Shown here in pieces: positions 6,970-13,764 of a stretch of 17,129 nucleotides of DNA. How positions within the stretch are numbered: position 1 is the first letter of the stretch; every line of letters starts with the position of its first letter. A model generated the notes under the pieces. It did no database searches. It saw only the letters and a program-made list of their open reading frames with translations, and was not told the origin of the DNA. Both the position numbers and the translations under genes were made by a program. Source of the stretch: GCA-002840015 sp033765245 (lineage in GTDB: Bacteria > Pseudomonadota > Gammaproteobacteria > Xanthomonadales > Xanthomonadaceae); NCBI GenBank assembly GCA_033765245.1, contig JANRIF010000187.1, positions 1 to 17,129 of the forward strand, read 5' to 3'.

Positions 6970-7697
6970 GCCAGTGCCTCGCTCAGTTCGAGGCGGCCTT
7001 CCAGCAAGGCCCGCCCCAGCACCACGCCGGCACAACCGCTGCTACGGGCGGCGATCACGTCATCCAGATCGCGCACGCCGCCGGAAGCCTGCACGGCCAG
7101 CGCCGGCAGGCGCTCCAGCAGATGCCGGTACAGCGTCTGGTTCGGGCCGGACAACATGCCGTCGCGGGCAATGTCGGTACACAGCAGGTGGCGCAGACCG
7201 ACGTCGGCATAGACGGCCGCCAACGTGTCGAGATCGCGCTCGCCGTCCTCGGTCCAGCCGTGCACCGGCAGACGCCAGCGCCCGCGTTCATCCTGGCGGG
7301 TATCGAGCGCCACGGTGATGCGTTCTGCGCCGAAGCGGGCGATCCAGCCGGCGACGGCTTCGGGTTCGCGCACGGCCAGCGAACCGATCACCACCCGCTG
7401 CGCGCCGGCCTCCAACAGGCGCGCGACATCGGCCTCACAACGCACGCCGCCGCCGGTCTGCACCTTGATCGTGGTGTGCGCCGCCAACGCTTGCAGTAGC
7501 GGCAGCAGGGTATAGCCACCGGCACGCGCGGCATCCAGATCGACCAAGTGCAGCCACTGCGCGCCGACATCGGCGTAGTGTCGAGCCTGTGCCAGCGGAT
7601 CGTCGCCGTAGGTGGTCTGGCGCGCATAGTCGCCCTGCGCCAGCCGCACCACGTGACCGTCGCGCACGTCGATGGCGGGATAGATGGTGAAGCTCAT
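6963..7697 (-). CDS. hisA: ProFAR isomerase (phosphoribosylformimino-AICAR-phosphate isomerase)
   Basis: This 244-residue (beta-alpha)8-barrel isomerase converts ProFAR to PRFAR by an Amadori rearrangement, step 4 of the pathway. The catalytic aspartates are Asp10 (YPAIDVRDG) and Asp132 (ALDTRQ). Phosphate-binding loops TGGGVR (81-86) and ASGGVRD (about 203-209) are present, in the two-fold repeated layout shared with HisF. The start ATG overlaps the hisH stop as ATGA, and AAGGG lies a few bases upstream on the minus strand. The much longer open frame that includes it runs back through hisH and hisB in the wrong frame and is not coding. Length matches the family. Confidence 0.97.
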   Translation of the reverse strand: MSFTIYPAIDVRDGHVVRLAQGDYARQTTYGDDPLAQARHYADVGAQWLHLVDLDAARAGGYTLLPLLQALAAHTTIKVQTGGGVRCEADVARLLEAGAQRVVIGSLAVREPEAVAGWIARFGAERITVALDTRQDERGRWRLPVHGWTEDGERDLDTLAAVYADVGLRHLLCTDIARDGMLSGPNQTLYRHLLERLPALAVQASGGVRDLDDVIAARSSGCAGVVLGRALLEGRLELSEALAC

Positions 7698-8293
7698 GCC
7701 AATCCCTTTTCGAGAAAATTGCGCAATACGCGCGCGCCGGTGTTGGCCGAGCGTTCCGGGTGGAACTGCGCGCCGGCCACGTGGCCGCGCTGCACCATGG
7801 CTGCGAAGCGCTGGCCGTGCGTGCAGGCAGCGATGCAATCGTCGGTCACCGGCGCGGCGTAGCTGTGCACGAAATACGCCTGCGCGCCGCTGCCGATGCC
7901 GTCGAGCAGCGACACCGCGCGCACCGGCTCCAGCGTGTTCCAGCCCATGTGCGGCACACGCACGCTGTGCGCACCCGGCAACAGCGCCACCCGCCCCGGC
8001 AGCAAGCCGAGGCACGGCGTATCGCCCTCGTCGGAACGCTCGAACAACAGTTGCATGCCCAGGCAGATACCCAGCAGCGGCGCGGTGACTTCGCGCAGCG
8101 TCTGCACCAGGTCCAGTTCGCGCAGGCGCGCCATCGCCGGTGCCGCCGCGCCAACGCCGGGCAGGATCACCCGCTCGGCGCCGAGAATGATGGCGGCATC
8201 GCCGGTCAGCTCGGCCTCCACGCCAAGCCGCTGCAAGGCGAAGCACACCGAGGCGATATTGGCGCCGCCGGAATCCACCACCGCGACTTTCAT
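7694..8293 (-). CDS. hisH: Imidazole glycerol phosphate synthase, glutaminase subunit
   Basis: This 199-residue class I glutamine amidotransferase releases ammonia for HisF, with which it forms a heterodimer. The nucleophile Cys77 is in GICLGMQLLF; His178 and Glu180 in FHPERS complete the triad. The oxyanion-side PGVGA loop is at 45-49. The start gives MKVAVVDSGGANIAS, the normal N terminus, and overlaps the hisB stop as ATGA; AAGGGG is six bases upstream. Synthesis is probably coupled to that of HisB and HisA. The assignment is secure. Confidence 0.97.
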   Translation of the reverse strand: MKVAVVDSGGANIASVCFALQRLGVEAELTGDAAIILGAERVILPGVGAAAPAMARLRELDLVQTLREVTAPLLGICLGMQLLFERSDEGDTPCLGLLPGRVALLPGAHSVRVPHMGWNTLEPVRAVSLLDGIGSGAQAYFVHSYAAPVTDDCIAACTHGQRFAAMVQRGHVAGAQFHPERSANTGARVLRNFLEKGLA

Positions 8294-9381
8294 AGCTGCC
8301 CCTTGGTGCTGGGCAGCTCGCTGCCGCTGCGGGCGATGGCGGGGCGCAAGGCTCGCGCCACCGCCTTGAAACAGGCTTCGACCATGTGGTGGCAGTTCTC
8401 GCCGCGCACCGCGAGATGCAGGTTGAGACCGGCCGCGTCGCACAGCGAACGGAAGAAATGCGGCACCAATTCGGTGGCGAGGCCTCCGACCTGCTCGCGC
8501 GGAAACGCGCCGTCGAACACGAAGCCGGCGCGTCCGGAGATGTCGAGCGCCACCGTGACCAACGCCTCGTCCATCGGCAGGCGCAACGCCACCCGTTCGG
8601 CATCGGCGTCGGCCTGGCCGTAGCGGCCGATGCCGCGCTTGTCGCCGAGCGCGCGGCGCAGCGCCTCGCCCAGCGCCAACGCGCAGTCCTCGACGGTGTG
8701 ATGTTCGTCGATGTGCAAATCGCCTTCGCAACGCAGATCGAGCGCAAAGCCACCGTGTTTGCCAAGCTGTTCCAGCATGTGGTCGAAAAAACCGATGCCG
8801 GTGTGCGCCCGTGGCTCGGCAATGCGATCGAGGTCTACGCTCACATGGATGTCGGTTTCGCGGGTCTTGCGATGCACCTGCGCGGTGCGCGGCGCGTCGG
8901 CCAGCACGTGCGCGATTTGTGCCCAGTCGTGATAGCCCGGCCCGAAGCGCAGACCGCGACACCCCAGATTGCGCGCCAGTTGCATGTCGGTCTCGCGATC
9001 GCCGATCACCACGCTGGCCGCCAGATCGACGTCGCGATCGCGCAGGTAGTGCAGCAGCATGCCGATGCCGGGCTTGCGGGTGGGCGCGTTGTCGTGTTCG
9101 AAGTGCGGGTCGATCAGCACTTCGCGCAACACGATGCCCTGCGAAGCGAGTATCTGCAGCAGCAACGCCTGCGGCCCTTCGAAGGTTTCAGTGGGAAAAC
9201 TCGGCGTACCCAGGCCATCCTGATTGCTGACCATCACGAACTGGTAACCGGCGTCGCGGATGCGCAACAGCGCGGGGATCACCCCTTCGACGAGGCGAAA
9301 CTTGGCGTAGCTGTCGATCTGGAAATCGGCCGGCTCCTCGATCAGCACGCCGTCGCGGTCGAGAAAGGCGATACGGGTCAT
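8290..9381 (-). CDS. hisB: Bifunctional histidinol-phosphatase / imidazoleglycerol-phosphate dehydratase
   Basis: This 363-residue fusion catalyses two non-consecutive steps. The N-terminal HAD phosphatase (about 1-165) dephosphorylates histidinol phosphate; nucleophile Asp8 and Asp10 lie in FLDRDG, with SNQDGLG and VIGDRETD further on. The C-terminal dehydratase (about 170-363) has the paired metal motifs DEHHTVED and ENCHHMVEA plus FFDHML. The zinc-binding Cys-x-His...Cys-x-Cys loop of E. coli HisB is altered here: the segment reads LIDPHF..DNAPTRKP, so by my recalled alignment all three cysteines are replaced while the histidine remains. Compared with E. coli there are also about nine extra residues before LPMDEA. 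The start overlaps the hisC stop as ATGA, with GGGAG seven bases upstream. Both activities are expected, but zinc dependence is doubtful. Confidence 0.96.
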   Translation of the reverse strand: MTRIAFLDRDGVLIEEPADFQIDSYAKFRLVEGVIPALLRIRDAGYQFVMVSNQDGLGTPSFPTETFEGPQALLLQILASQGIVLREVLIDPHFEHDNAPTRKPGIGMLLHYLRDRDVDLAASVVIGDRETDMQLARNLGCRGLRFGPGYHDWAQIAHVLADAPRTAQVHRKTRETDIHVSVDLDRIAEPRAHTGIGFFDHMLEQLGKHGGFALDLRCEGDLHIDEHHTVEDCALALGEALRRALGDKRGIGRYGQADADAERVALRLPMDEALVTVALDISGRAGFVFDGAFPREQVGGLATELVPHFFRSLCDAAGLNLHLAVRGENCHHMVEACFKAVARALRPAIARSGSELPSTKGQL

Positions 9382-10475
9382 GCGCAGGCTCCCGCGGCAC
9401 ACCGGGTCGCGCCCAGCGCGTCCAGCACCGCATCGTTTTCGGCCGGTGTACCGATGCTGATGCGCAGCGCATCGCCCAACTGCGGTTGCGCGCGCATGTC
9501 GCGCACCATGATGCCCGCCGCCAGCAGACGCGAAAACGCGGACTCGGCATCGGCGAAGCGCACCAGCAGATAATTGCCCTGCGATGGATAGACCCGTCTC
9601 ACGCCGGCGCAATCCGGCAGGGCAGCCAACAGGCGTGCGCGTTCGGCGACCAGCTCGGCCACGCGGGCTCGGGTGATCGACAGCGCAGCCGGCGCCAGCG
9701 CCGCCAGCGCCAGCTCGACGCAAGGCGTGGGCAGCGGATACGGCGCCTGGCAATTGCGCAACACCGCGATCAACGCCGGATCGGCGATCAGGGTGCCGAT
9801 GCGCGCCGCCGCCAGCGCGTGCGCCTTGGACAGCGTGCGCAGCACTGCGACATTGCGGTGCGTCGCCAGCAGCGTGGTAGCCGAAGCTTGCGCGCTGAAT
9901 TCGCCGTAAGCCTCGTCCACCACCACCAACGCCTGCCCGCGCAACGCACGCGCCAGCGCGGCGATGTCGTCCAACGCGATGCCCTGCCCGGTCGGATTGG
10001 CCGGCGAACACAGAAACACCAGCCGCGCATTGCCCTGCTGCGCCGCAGCGGCTACCGCGTCGAGATCGAGCGAAAAGCCGGCATCGCCATCGCGCAGCGG
10101 CACTTCGAGCAGCGGCGCATTCTGCAGGCGTGCGCACACCGCATACATGCCGAACACCGGCGGCGTGTTGAGCACCGCGTCCACGCCGGGACGACACAGC
10201 GCGCGCACCAGCAGGTCGATCGCCTCATCGCTGCCGCGACCGATCAACACCTGCGCCTGCGACACGCCGTAGAGATCCGCCAGCCGCGCGCGCAACGCTT
10301 CCGGTTGCGGCTCCGGATAGCGACGGCACGCGGCGGGCGCGTCGGCGGGATTGGCCCACGGGTTTTCGTTGGCGTTGAGCCAGACCCGAGCCGGCATCGT
10401 GCCGGTGCGTCGCGCCGAGGAATATCCGGCGAAGTCGCGCAGATCCGGGCGCACCAGATCCAGTAGCTCGCTCAT
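9378..10475 (-). CDS. hisC: Histidinol-phosphate aminotransferase
   Basis: This 365-residue PLP-dependent class I/II aminotransferase moves an amino group from glutamate to imidazole acetol phosphate, giving histidinol phosphate. Lys217 in RTLSKAHALAAARIG is the Schiff-base lysine. Also visible are LNANENPW near the N terminus, CSPANPTG (156-163), the PLP-ring Asp in VVVDEAYGEF (183-192), and a C-terminal LRISIGT containing the carboxylate-binding Arg. The start gives MSELLDLVRPDLRDF, follows GGAGG six bases upstream (the strongest ribosome site in the operon) and overlaps the hisD stop as ATGA. SKAHALA instead of the commoner SKAFGLA is a variant I recall from Xanthomonas-like proteins. Confidence 0.96.
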   Translation of the reverse strand: MSELLDLVRPDLRDFAGYSSARRTGTMPARVWLNANENPWANPADAPAACRRYPEPQPEALRARLADLYGVSQAQVLIGRGSDEAIDLLVRALCRPGVDAVLNTPPVFGMYAVCARLQNAPLLEVPLRDGDAGFSLDLDAVAAAAQQGNARLVFLCSPANPTGQGIALDDIAALARALRGQALVVVDEAYGEFSAQASATTLLATHRNVAVLRTLSKAHALAAARIGTLIADPALIAVLRNCQAPYPLPTPCVELALAALAPAALSITRARVAELVAERARLLAALPDCAGVRRVYPSQGNYLLVRFADAESAFSRLLAAGIMVRDMRAQPQLGDALRISIGTPAENDAVLDALGATRCAAGACA

Positions 10476-11791
10476 GGCGCACCTCCGGCTTGCAGCCGCA
10501 CCCGCACTGCCTGCGCGTGCGCACTCAAGCCCTCGGCCTCGGCGATACGCTGCGCGCACGGGCCGATCGCGGCGATCCCCGATGCGCTCACCGACTGCAC
10601 GCTGATGCTTTTCTGGAAGCTCGCCACGCTGACGCCGCTGTAGGCGCGCGCAGCGCCGCCGGTGGGCAGCACATGATTGGTGCCGCTGCAGTAATCGCCC
10701 AGCGCTTCGGGCGCAAAGTCGCCGAGAAACACCGAGCCGGCGCTGCTCACCCGATCGAGCCACGCCCGCGGTTCGCGCAAGGCCAGGATCAGGTGCTCGG
10801 GCGCGTAGCGGTTGCTGATCTCGAAGGCATCCGCCAGCGACGGCACCGCGATCAGCCGCGCGTGCGCCAAAGCGCGCTCGGCAATCGCTGCGCGCGGCAA
10901 CAGGGCAAGCTGGCGTTCGAGTTCGGCCGCCACCGCGTCGAGCACGGCGCCGCTGTCGCTCACCAGCAACACTTGCGAATCGGGTCCGTGCTCGGCCTGC
11001 GACAGCAGGTCGGCAGCGATGAACGCGGGGTTGGCGCCGGCATCGGCGATCACCAACACTTCCGACGGCCCGGCTGGCATGTCGATCGCGGGGCCGTCCT
11101 CGGCACTGCTCACGGCCTGCTTCGCCGCGGTGACCCAGGTATTGCCGGGCCCGAACAGCTTGTCGCAACGCGGCACGCTGGCGGTGCCGATCGCCATCGC
11201 GGCAATCGCCTGCGCGCCACCGAGCTTGAACACATTACCGATGCCGCACAACTGCGCGGCATACAGCACTGCCGGGTCGACGCTGCCGTCGGCGCGCGGC
11301 GGCGAACACAACACCACCTGCGCGCAACCGGCCAGTTGCGCCGGCACCCCCAGCATCAGCGCCGTGGACGGCAACGGCGCGCTGCCGGCCGGCACGTACA
11401 AGCCCACCCGCGCAATCGGCCGGATCACGCGGCCGCAACGCACGCCGGGCGCGGTGTCGATCTCGAACTCGGCGGCCATGCCGGCGCGATGCCACGCCAC
11501 AATGCGCTGCTGCGCCTCGGCCAATGCCTGTTTGAGGGATGCATCGATCTGCGTGGCGGCGATCGCGAATTCCTCTGCACTGACGCGCAGGCTGTCGAGT
11601 TCGACGCCGTCGAAACGCCGCGTCAATGCCTTGAGCGCGAAGTCGCCGTCGGCGCGCACCTGCGCGATCACCCGCTGCACGCCCTCACGCACGCTGTCGG
11701 CGATGTCCAGCGTAGGCCGCTGCAAGGCAGCGGCACGGGCGGATTCGTCAAGGCTGCTCCAATCGAGCATTTTCCAATCGACGCGCTTCAT
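10472..11791 (-). CDS. hisD: Histidinol dehydrogenase
   Basis: This 439-residue zinc enzyme catalyses the last two oxidations, histidinol to histidinal to histidine, using two NAD+. The catalytic pair Glu332-His333 lies in NRYAPEHLIL, and metal ligands Gln265 and His268 lie in LSQAEHGPDSQ. The conserved KLFGPGNTWV (211-220) and the DMPAGPSEVLVIAD stretch (237-250) are present. Length is typical. The ATG at 11791 overlaps the hisG stop as ATGA; a second in-frame ATG at 11770 is possible but would lose that coupling. Its own ribosome site is less obvious than those of its neighbours, with GGAG about 12 bases away. Confidence 0.96.
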   Translation of the reverse strand: MKRVDWKMLDWSSLDESARAAALQRPTLDIADSVREGVQRVIAQVRADGDFALKALTRRFDGVELDSLRVSAEEFAIAATQIDASLKQALAEAQQRIVAWHRAGMAAEFEIDTAPGVRCGRVIRPIARVGLYVPAGSAPLPSTALMLGVPAQLAGCAQVVLCSPPRADGSVDPAVLYAAQLCGIGNVFKLGGAQAIAAMAIGTASVPRCDKLFGPGNTWVTAAKQAVSSAEDGPAIDMPAGPSEVLVIADAGANPAFIAADLLSQAEHGPDSQVLLVSDSGAVLDAVAAELERQLALLPRAAIAERALAHARLIAVPSLADAFEISNRYAPEHLILALREPRAWLDRVSSAGSVFLGDFAPEALGDYCSGTNHVLPTGGAARAYSGVSVASFQKSISVQSVSASGIAAIGPCAQRIAEAEGLSAHAQAVRVRLQAGGAP

Positions 11792-12687
11792 GCCAGCATC
11801 CGCTCCACCGGCAACACCAGCACCCCACGCGCGCCGGCGCGTTTCATGTCTTCCAGACGCTGCCAGGTCAGCGCGGTGCGACATACCGCCTGCAACGCCA
11901 CTTCGGAGCGCTCGCCGTCGAGGCTGAGCACGGTGGGCGCGTCGGCATCGGGCAGCAGCTTGAGCAGCTCCGGCAATGCCGCGCGCGCCGCCTGGAACAT
12001 CACCAGCTTGCTGTCGCGCACACTGAGCACGCCATCGAGCCGGCGCAGCAGCAACGCCGCCAGCTCGCCGCGCGCATCCTCGAATGGCTCGGCCGGCGCC
12101 ACCAGCACCGCTTCGCTGCGGAAAATCACCGCCGCCTCGCGCAACTGGTTGGCGAGCAAGGTGGCGCCGCTCGACACCAGATCGCAGATCGCCTCGGCCT
12201 TGCCCAGCCGCGGCGCGATTTCCACCGAACCGGACAACACCACCACCTCGGCATCCACCGCGTGCTCACGCAGCCAACGCCCCAACAACTCGGGATAGCT
12301 GGTGGCGATGCGCTTGCCGGCAAGATCGCCGGGGCCGCTCCATTCCCATTCCTGCGGCACCGCCACCGACAGCCGGCAACCGCCGAAACCCAGTTGCCGC
12401 ACCGCCTGATAGGCCGTCGACAAACCCTGTTGCTGGCGCGCCACCGCCTGTTCTTCCAGCACGTTGTTGCCGACCACACCGAGATCGCAGACGCCATCGG
12501 CGATCAGGCCGGGGATGTCGTCATCGCGTACCAGCAGCAAGTCGATCGGCAGCGACTCGCCGAAGCAGAACAGCCGGTCGCGGCTCTCGCGAAACGCCAG
12601 GCCGGCGCGTTCCAACAGCTCGCGCGCGGGCCCCGACAGTCGGCCGGATTTCTGGATGGCGATACGTAAACGGTCACGCGACTTCAT
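11788..12687 (-). CDS. hisG: ATP phosphoribosyltransferase, long form
   Basis: This 299-residue enzyme commits PRPP and ATP to histidine synthesis and is the usual feedback target of histidine. The N-terminal catalytic part (about 1-215) has RIAIQKSGRLSGPA, DLGVVGNNVLEE and the PRPP-contacting LVSSGATLLANQL region. The remaining 80 or so residues form the ACT-like regulatory domain that marks the long form, so no HisZ partner should be needed. The start MKSRDRLRIAIQKSG follows GGAG a few bases upstream. It lies 31 bp after the TrpR-family gene, the widest gap in the operon, so the two genes are probably co-transcribed. Histidine would act twice: on this enzyme directly and possibly on transcription through the upstream regulator. 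Confidence 0.97.
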   Translation of the reverse strand: MKSRDRLRIAIQKSGRLSGPARELLERAGLAFRESRDRLFCFGESLPIDLLLVRDDDIPGLIADGVCDLGVVGNNVLEEQAVARQQQGLSTAYQAVRQLGFGGCRLSVAVPQEWEWSGPGDLAGKRIATSYPELLGRWLREHAVDAEVVVLSGSVEIAPRLGKAEAICDLVSSGATLLANQLREAAVIFRSEAVLVAPAEPFEDARGELAALLLRRLDGVLSVRDSKLVMFQAARAALPELLKLLPDADAPTVLSLDGERSEVALQAVCRTALTWQRLEDMKRAGARGVLVLPVERMLA

Positions 12688-12718
12688 GTCGGCTCCGGAG
12701 TCGGAAAGCAGGGGACGG

Positions 12719-13048
12719 TCAGTGCTGCGCGTCGACGCGCAGACCGAGGCGATCTACGGCGCGGCGATAGCCGCCGGCGCCAAATTCGAGACAACGCGCG
12801 ATGCGGCCGACGGTGGTCACGCTGACGGCGGTGCGCTCGTGAATGTCGCGATATGCGACCCCGTCGACCAGCAACGGCACCACCCGCCAGCGATCCGCCA
12901 ACGCCTGCAACTCCGCCGGCGTGCACAAATCCACCAGAAACGCGCGCAGCTCCGCCGGAGTCTGCTGCGTCAGCATCGCCTTCACCAGGCCATCGAGGGC
13001 ACGGGTGTCGCTGGCGGCGGGCTTGATCGAGCGCTTTTTCACGGCCAT
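12719..13048 (-). CDS. YerC/TrpR-family regulator, probable histidine operon repressor
   Basis: This 109-residue all-helical protein resembles the YerC/YecD branch of the TrpR superfamily. Residues 17-60 (LDGLVKAMLTQQTPAEL... to ...LADRWRVVPLL) give the helical core, and 65-90 (AYRDIHERTAVSVTTVGRIA) form the helix-turn-helix. No ligand-binding residues can be assigned with confidence. It is the first gene of the histidine operon, 31 bp before hisG on the same strand, and a palindrome overlaps its promoter. The family has, as I recall, been proposed from comparative genomics as a histidine-biosynthesis regulator; that proposal together with this position supports an autorepressor sensing histidine, which is inference. 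The leader is only about 15 nt and lacks a clear ribosome site. An enteric-type his leader peptide is absent. Confidence 0.88.
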   Translation of the reverse strand: MAVKKRSIKPAASDTRALDGLVKAMLTQQTPAELRAFLVDLCTPAELQALADRWRVVPLLVDGVAYRDIHERTAVSVTTVGRIARCLEFGAGGYRRAVDRLGLRVDAQH

Positions 13049-13059
13049 CCAATGTATTA

Positions 13060-13081
13060 ATGCGCTATCACATTAGCGCAT
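13060..13081. promoter_or_regulatory. Palindromic operator candidate of the histidine operon
   Basis: ATGCGCTA at 13060-13067 and TAGCGCAT at 13074-13081 are perfect reverse complements around a 6-bp centre (TCACAT). The site covers the predicted -10 and start point of the operon and sits 12 bp before the regulator's start codon. Half-sites with centres 14 bp apart suit a dimeric helix-turn-helix protein, and the adjacent TrpR-family product is the obvious candidate. No second copy was seen in the window. Confidence 0.72.
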
Positions 13082-13098
13082 GGATGATTGTTGGTCAA
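13070..13098 (-). promoter_or_regulatory. Sigma70-like promoter of the histidine operon
   Basis: On the minus strand TTGACC (13098-13093; five of six) is followed after 17 bp by TAATGT (13075-13070), which keeps the three most conserved -10 bases. The predicted start near 13063 leaves roughly 15 nt before the ATG at 13048. The -10 lies inside the palindrome at 13060-13081, so bound repressor would block polymerase. Confidence 0.6.
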
Positions 13099-13100
13099 GG

Positions 13101-13161
13101 CGGGACTCGGGACTCGGGACTCGGGACTCGGGACTCGGGACTCGGGACTCGGGACTCGGGA
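13101..13161. repeat. Heptanucleotide tandem repeat (CGGGACT)n
   Basis: Eight perfect head-to-tail copies of CGGGACT (13101-13156) are followed by a partial ninth (CGGGA), with no mismatch. The array starts 2 bp upstream of the -35 hexamer of the histidine promoter. Perfect copies suggest recent expansion and probable copy-number variation between strains. Confidence 0.97.
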
Positions 13162-13305
13162 AAGGCTCTCACCCTCGCGACGCATGTCAAGCTCGCGGCA
13201 ACGAAATTGCGTCGTAGCTACGGGATGAAACGGAAAAGCCGACTTGTAGCGCATGGATGCGCGGTCGAGAGCGACAGGGCGCCGTAAAGCGCGCCGAGCA
13301 TCGGA

Positions 13306-13376
13306 GCCGCTCGCGGGGGAAAGGCGCCACTGTCTGAGCACATGGACGTGCGAGTTGGCGCCGGCCCGCGAGCGGC
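13306..13376. repeat. Nested inverted repeat with 12-bp outer stem
   Basis: GCCGCTCGCGGG (13306-13317) is the exact reverse complement of CCCGCGAGCGGC (13365-13376). Inside, GGCGCCA (13323-13329) pairs with TGGCGCC (13356-13362), and at the tip GCAC (13338-13341) pairs with GTGC (13348-13351) around ATGGAC. Three nested stems on a common axis make a 71-nt branched-free hairpin likely in RNA or as a cruciform. Confidence 0.8.
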
Positions 13377-13440
13377 GAGAAGCGGAGGGCACCGGCGTGG
13401 CAGGAGCCACGCCGGCGCGCGTCCGGCGCGGGCGTTTTTG

Positions 13441-13468
13441 GTTACTTTTTGCGCCTCCAAAAAGTGAC
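13441..13468. repeat. GTTACTTTTTG / CAAAAAGTGAC hairpin
   Basis: An 11-bp stem with one G-T pair surrounds loop CGCCTC, directly after a GC-rich stem (13392-13415) and a T-run (13435-13439). This arrangement could end transcription rightwards. I recall very similar T-rich/A-rich stems scattered through intergenic DNA of Xanthomonas-like and Pseudomonas genomes. Confidence 0.6.
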
Positions 13469-13711
13469 TCGCACGCCGCAGGCGTGTGAAAGCTCTGCTC
13501 TGGAGGGTCGGCCACAAGTACTCACCCCTCCCCAACCGGCCGGCCCTGCCGGGCGTTCCGTGCCGCACGAGCTGCCACCGGCAGCTCGTAAGCCGCGGCC
13601 CGTCACCCCCTGCAAGCAAGGGAGGGAGTCAAAGCGCCCACTCAGAACCAGTCTCTCAACTGCCTATGAACGTGTCGACACAGGTGCGCTGACCTGCGTC
13701 ACGCGCATTGA

Positions 13712-13735
13712 TTCGCGTGCGTTCTTTGCGGACCC
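13712..13735. repeat. Solo right arm of the GACGCAAAG inverted-repeat family
   Basis: GTTCTTTGCGGACCC with the preceding TTCGCGTGC matches the right arm of the three full elements. No left arm is recognisable in the 500 bp to its left. It ends 29 bp before the last codon of aidB, so it is just downstream of that gene. Confidence 0.6.
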
Positions 13736-13764
13736 AACAGGCTTCATGCCGTTCCGGTGCCCGC

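Larger units (their letters stand above)
13178..13589. other. Train of perfect hairpins (structured intergenic module)
   Basis: Consecutive stems lie at 13178-13214 (CGACGCA/TGCGTCG), 13249-13262 (GCGCATGGATGCGC), 13264-13275 (GTCG/CGAC), 13306-13376 (nested, annotated separately), 13392-13415 (10 bp, loop AGGA), 13441-13468 (11 bp with one G-T pair, loop CGCCTC), 13472-13486 (CACGCC/GGCGTG) and 13567-13589 (10 bp, loop ACC). Such trains ending in a TTACTTTTTG stem resemble repetitive intergenic modules I recall from Xanthomonas-like genomes. Whether it is transcribed, for example as the aidB 3' region, cannot be told. Confidence 0.7.
13049..13764. other. Non-coding region upstream of the histidine operon, 716 bp
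   Basis: This stretch between the aidB stop and the regulator's start holds the histidine promoter and operator (13060-13098), a 7-bp minisatellite (13101-13161), a train of hairpins (13178-13589), an isolated CACGCG/CGCGTG stem (13700-13719) and one solo repeat arm (13712-13735). Short open frames cross it on both strands, but their translations are low-complexity or frame-shifted repeat products and I do not accept any as a gene. Confidence 0.8.

Noticed and set aside
6963..8822. Long minus-strand frame containing hisA, with over 300 extra N-terminal codons
   Set aside because: Only the last 244 residues match a family; the rest is hisH and hisB read out of frame.
10490..12298. A 602-codon open frame on the plus strand opposite hisD and hisG
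   Set aside because: It is antisense to two genes with full motif support; the translation is Arg/His/Gln-rich and matches no family. High GC content makes such frames common.
13101..13161. CRISPR array
   Set aside because: The unit is 7 bp with no spacers, so it is a simple tandem repeat. No cas genes are present.
13049..13764. His leader peptide and attenuator of the enteric type
   Set aside because: No short frame with a run of histidine codons precedes the operon, and the predicted leader is too short for alternative stems.
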